Positions 22,251 to 32,123 of a stretch of DNA of 64,000 nt are shown here, in pieces. This stretch comes from Nereocystis luetkeana (Eukaryota > Sar > Phaeophyceae > Laminariales > Laminariaceae), in the NCBI GenBank assembly GCA_031213475.1, contig JARUPZ010000026.1, forward strand, positions 1,256,501 through 1,320,500, read 5' to 3'. How positions within the stretch are numbered: the stretch's first letter is position 1; each line of letters begins with the position of its first letter. A program made the translations under genes and the position numbers. Below the pieces are notes generated by a model. The model made no database searches. It saw nothing but the letters and a program-made list of their open reading frames with translations, and was not told the origin of the DNA.

Positions 22251-23677
22251 AGGTATCGATTAAAAAACTACTGAATGAAGCAGTGTTCGTGTCGTCCTGA
22301 ACACTTTGCCGTGCGACTCCGAGAAGGCCAGAGAAAATGCACGGAATATGTAGCATACTGTATACCTGGTACCTGGTAAATCTTATTCGTAGTTCACAGA
22401 TACCCTTGTACTGCTATATTACTATACTCCGTATGAGTTTAAGCGCGTACAGTACCACGTATAATACGTGCCAGGCTCTACGACTACAGTAGTACTATTA
22501 TTGTTGAATGCAAACAACACCAATCACGAAAAGGCCCATCTTGACGGGGAACGCTAAGCGTTGGTACAGCTAAATTATTTTTAATTACACTGAATTTTAA
22601 TAATATTTCGAAAGAAATAGTTGTTTGTTTCCTACAATTATTATTTTTTCCCTCGCCTTCCGACAATGTGCAGCAAGATCATATCGGGACACGACGTATA
22701 TGTCCTATCGTTTTGTTTATTTCTATAACCTGGAATAACGAGCGTCACACAACGAACACCCAGCCGACAAACACCGACGAGCGTGAAGACGACAGCGAAG
22801 GTGTGTGTTGTCGCGTGCGCGCCGCCGCCAGCATCATATTCGTTTGGGTGTCGCAGGAAGGGAAGCTATCACTCTCAGGGTGTCTTGGGTGGGCGGAGGG
22901 GGCCCTCTAACGCCACGTGCGCAATCGCAACGAAACGATGATGCTGATATCGAGGGATCCAACGTATCCTCGGTTGTTTTGCTTCTTTGCTCCGTTTTTC
23001 TGATGGTTGGCCGATCCAGTAGGCCGACGAATTGGGCTAGCGCCCGCCAGCTGTTTTATAGGTGCCACCGCCGGGGTACGATGCCCTATATTGTCTGTGG
23101 GCGTGGATGCGCGGTCGCCTGTCGTAGGGCATCGCGTTTTATCGCCTCGATCGTGATCACCGAAGCGGGCAAGAATCACGTCTCCGACTCCACCGGACTC
23201 CATGGGGGGTGTTGACCCACCATCGACAAGCTATGATACGTCAGTGCTGATCAACTCGCAAATTAAAAACCCTAAAAATATAGACGGGACATAAAACGCA
23301 GATTGCAAAGCAGATTGTCAAGGTAAACTATTATATAATCAGTCGAACTCACAGCTGATGCTACACTGTGATTTAAAAATGAAATGCAACATTCACACCA
23401 AAAAAGACCCAAAAGACTTTTCACTCTCTTTGTCTCCTTTCAATGTGCCTCGATATTGCCTGCTTGATTATTCACTCTTCCTGGCGCAATCAGATGCAAC
23501 TTAGATTGATTACTATCAATAGATTAAACAAATCGAATCAAAACGGAAAACATTGGAGGCCCTGAATGCGATGGGCCCTTGCCCATATTGACCGTTCTTC
23601 AATTATTTCATCGTTCTTGACTATAATAATATAATACTATTAATTCGGAGGACAAGAAAGAGTGAATAGAACCTACC
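22251..23677. other. GC-rich patch with overlapping frames (22.72-23.22 kb), otherwise empty
   Basis: From about 22720 to 23215 GC content is visibly higher than in the flanks and frames are open on both strands together (plus 22805-23215, minus 23203-22907). This could be an exon, a remnant of an element, or chance in a GC-rich tract; no motif decides it. The rest is AT-rich and unremarkable. Confidence 0.3.
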
Positions 23678-24022
23678 GGTCGCCCCGGTGGTTCAAGTGG
23701 TTAACCTCGAATTCTACTTGTTCGAGTCCTGGGTTCGAGCCCCAGGTGGGTCGGACTTTGACTTTATTTGCAAAAATACAATTAAAAAGGATTCAATTGT
23801 TGAGAGCGCCTTGCTGCGTGGGTAGGCACAATTCGATGCGAGTCGACGAGGGAAGAAAATACTAAAATCTTCTCGCGATAAAAATGAAGGCACGTACCGT
23901 AGCGGGAAGGGGGGAGAAGAGCCTGCTATGTGACCCTGGATCTGAGTTACAAGTTGGAAGGAGAGAGAGAAGAAGATGTGCGAAGATAATGAATGGGATG
24001 AGCAAAAAAGAACAGAAAAAAA
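23678..24022 (+). mobile_element. tRNA-derived SINE, copy 2 (complete)
   Basis: About 345 bp. The tRNA-like head (A box tggttcaagtggttaacc, B box gggttcgagcccc) is followed by the body shared with the other copies and a 3' end gaatgggatgagc running into an A-rich tail. An AGTGAA near the 5' side (23661) and at the end of the tail (24022) may be the target duplication, but the match is short. RNA polymerase III would transcribe such an element from the internal boxes; movement needs a LINE reverse transcriptase. Confidence 0.92.
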
Positions 24023-24764
24023 AGTGAAGCCCGTGGTATTTACACTCTGACGATAACTAAACGATACAGGTTTTGGAGGCCATGTGGCACGCTACATTTT
24101 TTTCCCGACTTTCATGTGCACAACACCACTCGTGGTGCGCGTTTTCCACTTGTTCTCGATTTTTACCTGATTTTGGCTCAAATGGATCAGGTATATTAAC
24201 TGATTTTGGCATTTGCCCATTCTTTTTAGATAAGACTTAGTGCAGTAGCATCATATTATAGGAGTTACATTCAGTTAGCCCTTTGCATCGACTGCTTCAA
24301 AGGGGCGATGCCGGTGTATACCGCAGGAAATTTTCACGGTGTGGGTGCACCATGCATTTCAGCAGTGCTGCTGTGGCAAGAGTATCACTTGGCCGCCCCT
24401 CCCCCGTGAACCGTGAATAAAGCGGGTTGGATTCAAGCATTTTTTTTACATTTATTCGCCGCTCCCGAAAGGGGAGGCTGCTGGGATGTTGAATTTACGT
24501 TGTGAGATAAACCCCAATAAAAAATAATAATTCAGATTGAAAGTATGGATGAACGAGCAGAGGTCGGTACCAGTGCTTCGCACGAGTATGGATGACTATT
24601 TAAAGTATTTGCGCTGAAACCCATGCCAAATAATAATTATTAGAAAAACCGCCATCCACCAGCATACATATAGATTTTGATACGTACGCTGACACTCACC
24701 TAAAATAAGTGGGGAATATATGTGAACCATATGGTGGTGCACAAACAGCAGCTAGCTGTACGTA
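24023..24764. other. No supportable gene
   Basis: AT-rich sequence without long frames; no recognised repeat. Confidence 0.4.
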
Positions 24765-24879
24765 GTAGTCGTGGTAGTAGTAGTAGTAGTAGAAGTAGTA
24801 GTATTAATAGTATTAGTAGGAGTAGTTGTGGTAGTAGTAGTCGTAGCTGTAGTAGTAGTATACTGTAGTAGTCGTAGCT

Positions 24880-24946
<67 letters not shown>

Positions 24947-25045
24947 GAGTAAGTAGTAGTAGTAGTAGTAGGAGTAAGTAGTAGGAGTAGGAGTAGTAGG
25001 AGGAGTAGGACTAAGTAGTAGTAGGAGGAGGAGGAGGAGGAGGAG

Positions 25046-25080
<35 letters not shown>

Positions 25081-25095
25081 ATAATAGTAGTAGTT

Positions 25096-25134
<39 letters not shown>

Positions 25135-25186
25135 TTAATAGTAGTAGGAGTAGTAGCAGTTACTAGTAGTAGCAGTAGTAGTAGTA
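24765..25186. repeat. Long TAG/GTA triplet array
   Basis: About 420 bp of (TAG)n with interruptions (TCG, TTG, GAG and GGA blocks), including a pure stretch of over 20 units and an AGG-rich block near 25020-25050. It is the longest of three TAG tracts in the window. Frames through it give Ser, Val or stop runs and are artefacts. Confidence 0.95.
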
Positions 25187-26700
25187 CGAATATATATACT
25201 GGTACCAGTATACTTTTTGTCGTATATTTTAAAAGTAGATTTCTGGCTATTAATAGGTGTTTTTACAGGCAAGGGTGATGCTGAAACGTCGCCTAGTGCT
25301 ACAGCAGTAGAGTTTCGGAAACTCTATCGGAAATATGTGACAAGGTTCGGTTCGGTAGGGATGCGACAGAACCATACCCCCCGGGGTATTTACCCGCGAA
25401 ATACTCTACCCGGAACTTCCGTAAGTTCTAGACGACCTTCATACCCGTACCTGTAACGTCTGCAAGTTCGGTACGCCCCGTTTTACAATAATACCCGGGG
25501 CACCGGTACAACGTATTTATGTCCGTGATTAGGGTGTATCCCTGGTTCGACGACCTGTTGCTTCGCTCGTTAGGTTTCAGCCCTTCTACAGGGAATCCAC
25601 AGCCTGGGCCAGTCTGACCTGTTGGGGTCAGGTCGGCGTGTAGCCAGTGTGACCCTGAATCCTGCTTCGCAGACTCTATATTGTACCTACCTGGTACGCC
25701 ATACCTATGTATACCCGAGTACCCGGTGTTTGGTCGAAAAATGGCCGTTCGAAGAGAAAAGTTGGCAAAAGTACGAAAATTTGACAAATTAAATATACGT
25801 ATACATATATACCAACAAACATAGATGTACGGGTTGGTTCCTTCGGACGGCGGAACATTCGGCTAACTCTGCGCTACGTTTCCGAGTGTCGAGTGCAACA
25901 ATGTATCGAGTACAGTAGCAACCTTGTGCCAAAAATGACCCTTAGCCTTGCGGTATGTTTTCAGAGCCAGGGGTTTTCAGACTTACAAGTCTTGGGATAT
26001 TAATTATGATGGCAATGTGCGAAAACTGACTTCTGGCCATTTTGAGTTTGATATAATCCCGTTCTCAATGCTACTGTAAAATATTTTCGGTATTCATCGG
26101 CAACTCAGGCCGCAGCTTATGGTACCAAAGAAAATAACGTAGAACAAATAAGGCCAGGCCTCACTTCTAATAATATTATAAATAAATAGTCATTCTCCCA
26201 TCAACAGCAAAAATACATACCAGTACCATTTTTGCTTTCCCTACTAATTAATGAAAAAACACACTTTATTTTTTTTATTTTTTTATTTGAATAATTTCTT
26301 CGTTTCTGAGGCTGTAAATTTTGACATTGGTAAATATATTGACCTAAATACTTGTACTTCGGAGTGTATTTCTCATCAGAGCCTTTAGATATCACCGAAA
26401 CAAAAGTCGAATGCACACTTCTCCTTTACGTTGCCGATGCTATCATGTCAATCGATTAGTTCATGGCGTCTGAAAGAATAATGCATGTAATGTGTCGACG
26501 TTTTGTCACTGGGAAGAGAGATGGCAGAGGTGGCACCGAAGTATCCATGATGAGCCCTTACTTGTAACAAGAAAGAAGATTGTTTGAAAAAAGGAAACAA
26601 AGAGAAGAAGAGGAGAAAGAGACGGGAGAATGAGGGGAGGAGTTGGGGAGGGAGGAGTGGTCGAGGTAGCGCCGACCTTCGCCTGATCATCCGGTACAAT
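25187..26700. other. No supportable gene
   Basis: Between 25330 and 25720 the sequence is richer in GC and in short CCCGGGG-type palindromes. The rest is AT-rich. No frame stands out. Confidence 0.4.
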
Positions 26701-26897
26701 CATGGAACGATGCCAACTCTACGGGCTGTCCAAGTTGACCTGGCATAGAACAATGCCCACTCTACGCGCAGTTGAGTTGACCTAATGTCATACAACAATG
26801 CCTATTCTACGGGCAGACGATGTTGACCGTATCATCACATACATGGAACAACATTGAACAATGCCCACTCTACGGGCAGTAAACGATGAGTTGATCC
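26701..26897. repeat. Minisatellite, about 45-bp unit, four copies
   Basis: The unit reads approximately (g)aacaatgcccactctacggg, then cagt...agttgacc and a variable part with cat. Four diverged copies follow in tandem, the third and fourth being longer. Confidence 0.8.
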
Positions 26898-28262
26898 ACT
26901 ACTAGTTAGTGTGCTGGCGATGCCCTATATGTAGCACGACGAGACGGTAACACCTTTCTGCAAAAGCAAAACATTGTCTTATTCAGCACAGGATTTCTCC
27001 TACCCTTCAAACTTACCGTCTCGTACCTCTGAAGAAACGACCCCGCTGACCTTTAGGATCACCGTCCGGTCGACAAACCCTGACTCTCCTGTCCCGCCCC
27101 GAGGTTACAACAGACCTCTACCTTCCCATCTCGCCACTACTGCCGTTGCTCTCTCCCGTCGAGACTGAACGAATATCTATACACTTGTTTTCCTGTGCAT
27201 GTGGTTGGGAGACGGCGGCTGTGACTGACACCGTTTGAACATAATTTATCATGATATTAAAATGGTTTTGCTGCAAAAACAAAATACTAGAATTTCGAGA
27301 ATTCCGGTCTTTAAGAAATAAATCAGGAAACGAAGTTTCCGGAAACGACCACTCCAACCACTAAAACACATCCATATTGCATCGACCTCGCACATACTAC
27401 CCACGTGAAAACACATCAAACATCGAACAACCACCAGGACAGCAGGAGCACCGCCATGCTTGACGACGGCACATACATTCGATGAGTACCTCAGGAGTGT
27501 TGCCGATCAACCAACACCACCAACACCACCATCTCCAGCCGCACACGCACGCAGCCCCAGCTCAAAACGACACCGAGCACATCCACCAGAAGATCATCAA
27601 TAAATGCCGCCCCGTCAAGTGGAGGTCAACAAAGTTTCCCCTCCTGTCCCGCCAGGGAATTATCTATGTACCGTCCCGTCCCGTTGTCAACAAACGTGCT
27701 TACAACCCCATCCCCTCAGCGTAGACAATCGTGACTCCTGTACTGTGCAGTCCCGTAGTTAAACTTCGCAATCACCACTATCTCCCGTCACGAATATCCA
27801 ACATCATTGCACTGTACCGCCTCATACCCATGGAAAATATTTACACAAAACCTTTGTCCCATCCCGCTCAGTCCAGCCTATCTACATATTGTATTTTGTG
27901 GGTCCCCGTCTTCAAAGGTTTACCCACTAAACACGACAAACCGATCCCCTCTCGTCTCGAATAGCCAGACACCAAGGGCCGTCAATTGTTTGCCCTGGTG
28001 ACATTGCGCCTTGTGCACTGGGTGAACTGCACAGGGTCACCGAGAAGGCGTTATCATCGAAACTCCACACTCTGGGTTCCTTTTTTTGTGAACGGCTTCA
28101 TGGCAGGATAAAATATCCCAACAGCAAGGCAATAGTCTCGCAAGGTCGGGAGACACCCCATCAACAGATGAGTTTGTGTTTATCGTTCTGCTATTCGAGG
28201 GTATACGCCTGCACTCACATACATCCAATTAGTCGTCGTTGGCCTCGAAACCACGGGGAAGA
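26898..28262. other. No supportable gene; downstream flank of gene B
   Basis: C-rich plus-strand sequence (27.0-27.2 and 27.5-28.0 kb) with several short frames, none with splice borders or recognised motifs. The 3' untranslated region of gene B should lie just left of 28263. Confidence 0.4.
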
Positions 28263-29294
28263 TCATGAAAAACTTCTGCTCAAAAACGTACAATATCCTA
28301 TCCAACAGACAATGAAATCACGAAACACAGACGCCATTGCCCAGTATTCGGCCCTACGCCGGTTTTGCAGTATTTCAGCTGCAGGCCTGATGAAAGCTCC
28401 AAACCTTGCCCCAAGAAAGTTTGTGTCGGCCACCATGAAAACACAACTGAGTAAGAAACACGGTATTACTGTAAAAGATATAATTGTTACAGCAATTGGA
28501 GCATTGTTCCATCCACAGTCATTTTCACGCCAAGAACAGGCCAGCAAATAGAGTAGAGAGATAACCCAATAGCCAATTCCCCACCCGACCAACAGCGAGG
28601 GCAAACGAGAACTTGCACAGCCGCTCCACACCTCTCTCACCCCTCGCCATTGCGACGAATCGGGTAATAATGCCGGAGCACCTGCAACACGATCATGCCT
28701 GGCCCGATAGACGCCCACCGCCTTTGATGCGAGCCCAATGGCGAGTATCGCGCTTGAACCCAGCATAACTAGTTTTTTTTCGTTTAGGACTAGGTGACCG
28801 TTCCTGTTTCCAGTTGAACCAACGTCCGCATCAAATGCAACAGGGAATCCATCATACCTCATGAAGACGAACCAACTACGGACTGCCTGAGCGAGCCATA
28901 CCGAAAGAGTAGCGTAGAAAAAAAACTCTTCTTTTATGCGTGCTTTAGTCTCCTTGATGGCTACGCTGAATGTCACGAAGGTCCTTGCACCTGTGGCCCC
29001 AACCGCTGCATCATCTACGCTCACGTGTGGTTTGCTTAAAAATTCACCGATAGCTTGGAATGCTGAACACATTAGTACTGAGCATAGCGTCACCGCCACA
29101 GGATTAAATGCCCAAACGAACCAGCTAGGCCATTCTTTGAGGGCGTCGTTGTTTTTTTGTAGAAATGGCGACGAATCTCCGACGTAGCCAATTGCGATCA
29201 GCGCTAGCACGAAGCTCATCCCGATAGACTCTAGCGCCCAAAACAGGCGCCATTGTTGAGGAACTGTAGAAAGGAATTTGAGTGCCTTCTCGTC
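28263..29294 (-). CDS. Gene B exon 3: C-terminal membrane domain
   Basis: This exon has 343 residues after acceptor GTGAACAG, starting DEKALKFL (gene A: DAKAYAFL). About seven hydrophobic helices match those of gene A one for one. Conserved landmarks are YVGDSS, VWLAQ, LLVGWGIGYWV, NNAPIAVTI, VIPCFLLS and the RRAEYWAMASVFRDF segment before the last helix (gene A: KAWYWVMATVFRDF). The C-terminal tail is short and ends at a TGA at 28263. Confidence 0.8.
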   Translation of the reverse strand, partial: DEKALKFLSTVPQQWRLFWALESIGMSFVLALIAIGYVGDSSPFLQKNNDALKEWPSWFVWAFNPVAVTLCSVLMCSAFQAIGEFLSKPHVSVDDAAVGATGARTFVTFSVAIKETKARIKEEFFFYATLSVWLAQAVRSWFVFMRYDGFPVAFDADVGSTGNRNGHLVLNEKKLVMLGSSAILAIGLASKAVGVYRARHDRVAGAPALLPDSSQWRGVREVWSGCASSRLPSLLVGWGIGYWVISLLYLLACSWRENDCGWNNAPIAVTIISFTVIPCFLLSCVFMVADTNFLGARFGAFIRPAAEILQNRRRAEYWAMASVFRDFIVCWIGYCTFLSRSFS

Positions 29295-32100
29295 CTGTTC
29301 ACGCAACGATCAAATGGAGGGGGGGGGGGGAGTCACTCGTCGCAAGGTCATTAAAATGTAATTGCATGTGTTCTGCGGGCACCGAAGTGAACAAACAGGA
29401 ATTTGTGCTTCCCCCGTAGGTGCCCGATAGGGAACAATCGATATTTTCGATGCAGTAGTCATCTATAGGTGGCGTCCGGCGTCACCTCGATGTCACCACT
29501 CTTTTACTTTGACGACGCGGCTCGGTTCTACCCGCCTCGACGTAGTTCCCTCTCATCGTCGTTTGACGGCTGCGGGCTCGGCCTACCTTTCCACATCATC
29601 CATCGTATCCCGTGCACGAGGCCCCTCTTAGGCCGCAGATTATGTGGACACGTCTAAAGCAGGTCGCCTCGAGCAACGTGTAAAACACACACATGAAACC
29701 ACACGCATTGTGACTTAGTTACAAACATTAAATCATCTCAAAGATACTTGAAAGAACTGTGTGTTAGCTATGCCCCGTTACCGTGCGGGATGGCTCTCAA
29801 CTGGCATTGACATATATATATATATGCGGTAGATTGAAATTTCCACCGGAATAGACGCGTACTCCAATCTTGGTCTGATGTATTGGATGTTATTTCGTCT
29901 TCTTCGCTCGGTACAGGTGGCTGTTTCCAAATTGTTGATGTTACGATATTTGTGCTGAACGTAAGAGCTGGGTGCATATGTCTTTCGTGACCATTGGTAC
30001 TGGGGGGGAGAATATCGAGTAGCAACCTGTAAAGCTGCCGTTCGAGTTCAATAGGGTGATATGAAAGTCATAAATCTTCATATCAGTCGACGAGGTGGCT
30101 ATGACGCCGTCTCAGACCGATCTCTATTATCCAACCGTCCTTGAGATTGACACAACGCCCGCGGGGGTTGCCAAAATACACGTTCCGACCGTCACAATGA
30201 AGTATGTGTTGTAGCGTGCGCACGCCATACATTCATGCAAAAGAGGTAGGATCCTGCGATCGAATGTTGAACGATCCTCTTTAGAGAGAGAACGACTGAA
30301 TTGTCCTCGTGACAGGTCGTCGTGTCCTTTTTTACTTTTGGTTTTACTCGTTGGTGACAAATTAGTGTTTTGAGCTGATACATGAGGGTTCCTGCTGGAA
30401 ATTACGATAACATCAGCAACCACGTTAAAGTTGATATAACATATGCTCTCGTAGACTCATGGCTACACCGAAGTAAATTACCAGACATTCCACAATCCTC
30501 TTGCGAGACCGAGAGAGGGTGGGGGTTGTCCGGCCACTCACACTATGTGGAACCAAGTATGAGACCGCCTCGCCTTTTGGGTTTTCGGTCATCACTCTCT
30601 CCGCACTGATTTGTTATTCGCTTTGACCTCGAGAAGGAGTGCGCAGTTAGGTGACCGTCCAATCGTGGTGTTTAGCACGCCGGGTGGGTTTGCAAACATG
30701 TAACCGTGCGCTGAAGCACAACGCGTAGGGGTTGCCTTCCTCCTACACTCACCAGGTCAGCAATGAAGAGGACGGTCACTGAATTTAACACCAAGGAGGC
30801 GTTATCGTACGAGGTTGACACCAGCACCGTCATCGACGCGTCGATCATTATCCCGTACACGACAAGCAGGGCAATGCCGAATGCTCGATGACCAGCACAT
30901 GACCCATCCACTAGTAACGAGAAGCCAGCTCGTAAATCGTGGGCGGTAGAAGCGATGAGGAGATACATTGCACCCGTTACTGATGGCAGTAGCAAGCCGG
31001 ACTCCTCGCCGGCGTTGGTATCGGGGTTTGGCACCTTTTCAGCCAAGACGATGAGCGTAGTATAGGCGAATCCTTGCATCTGAACACGACATGAGATCCG
31101 CGGTGAGCGTGCACGGCAATAATACATAAACGACAAACAACAACGTGCGCCGTCAAGTTGAGTATCAACATCGCTTTAGTCTGCGCGTAGACCGATGGCG
31201 ACGCCCCGATGCAAACAAACACAATATCCCTGCGCAACCCGCACTTCTTGGTGCGACTTGTGCGATGGGCATCAAACCGTAAAGCTCGATTTTGGGCGAG
31301 TTATTCAGCGTTGACATTTATATATTGACGGTCTCTCTCCTTCGTGAGCGATAAGGACCACATATCGACCCAAACGCCATTCACTCAAAAAAGGAATTCA
31401 AATACCGTCACAAAACCCTTAGCGACATCTACCCCGGCTAAGCGTTTGCAAGGGGTTCGACCGCATTATTATCGAACTTACTCAAGATTCAGCAGTGAAT
31501 CGAAGATAGGCACGGGTCAGATTCAAGCAGGATTGTCGCACCTCCTGCACAGCTATGAGCACATTGACCCCCTCACTTTTTTATCTTTCCTATTGCACCA
31601 TTCAACAACGAATGGTGGTGCGGAACCACTGGATTTTGAATTTTTCATGAAGTATATGGCTGGTCCAAGCTCTCGGTTGTTTAGTACAGGCTGCTGTGTT
31701 GGCTTCGTACGCCTTATTACAGCAAGGTGAAAACACTCTAAAGGATTAGTCATCCTGACAGACTCACAACGAGAATAAGCCAGCCGACAAGCCTATCGGA
31801 CAAGCTGGGCTCTTTGTCTCTGCCGTCGGCCTTCTCGCCGCACGCCCAAATGTAGATGGAATCGGGAAGATGTCGATGAATCAGGGCAGAACTGGATTCA
31901 GCACTGTTCGTCCCCACTTCGACTTTTATGCCGACGCGGAGAGAATGTATGTGCGGAAATATGGTTTCAATCTCGGCGAGGGCACAGAGGACAGCTCGAA
32001 GGTCAATAGACGTAAAATAATCGAAATATAGATCTACACAGATCCGTATAGTTGCCGGCACCCCTGTCCGACAAGCCTTGTCGGACAGGGGTGCCGGCAA
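28263..32100 (-). CDS. Gene B: polytopic membrane protein, paralogue of gene A
   Basis: Joined exons on the minus strand are 32100(or less)..31768, 31079..30753 and 29294..28263, with introns of 688 and 1458 nt. Both donors are GTGAGT and both acceptors end in CAG, all phase 0 and at exactly the codons used in gene A. The product has at most 111 + 109 + 343 residues with the same array of hydrophobic segments. All three exons are intact, with conserved protein motifs but diverged nucleotides, linkers and introns, which suggests selection on the protein since duplication. The start is unresolved: the exon 1 frame continues upstream into a 47-bp palindrome. The function is unknown. Confidence 0.75.
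29295..30752 (-). other. Intron 2 of gene B
   Basis: Between donor GTGAGT and acceptor CAG. It contains a G-run near 29322, AT palindromes near 29811-29826 and only short chance frames. It shares no evident sequence with intron 2 of gene A. Confidence 0.6.
30753..31079 (-). CDS. Gene B exon 2
   Basis: This exon has 109 codons between acceptor GTTCAG and donor GTGAGT, starting MQGFAYTTLIVLAEK. The linker is acidic and shorter than in gene A. DLRAGFSL, HRAFGIALLVVYGIMI and VTVLFIADL align with the gene A exon and end at the same codon. The Met at the first codon is coincidental to the splice site, since gene A has Ile there. Confidence 0.8.
31768..32100 (-). CDS. Gene B exon 1 (5' border uncertain)
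   Basis: This frame is open and ends LSDRLVGWLILV at a GTGAGT donor. HRHLPDSIYIWACGE is shared with gene A and the orphan exon at 60.3 kb. Upstream of about 31910 the sequence is not similar to the other copies. It reads protein-like (containing SIDLRAVLCALAEIETIF) but may be intron or untranslated, and its outermost part is one arm of a perfect palindrome. Confidence 0.6.
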
Positions 32101-32123
32101 CTATACGGATCTGTGTAGATCTA
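32029..32123. repeat. Perfect palindrome, 47-bp arms, 1-nt spacer
   Basis: Bases 32029-32075 are followed by a single C and then their exact reverse complement at 32077-32123. The arms begin tagatctacacagatcc and end ctgtccgacaag. There are no mismatches, and similarity stops sharply at both ends. It abuts and overlaps the 5' side of the exon 1 frame of gene B. Confidence 0.95.

Noticed and set aside
24771-24956. Val/Ser-rich frame at the TAG array
   Set aside because: Translation of a triplet microsatellite.
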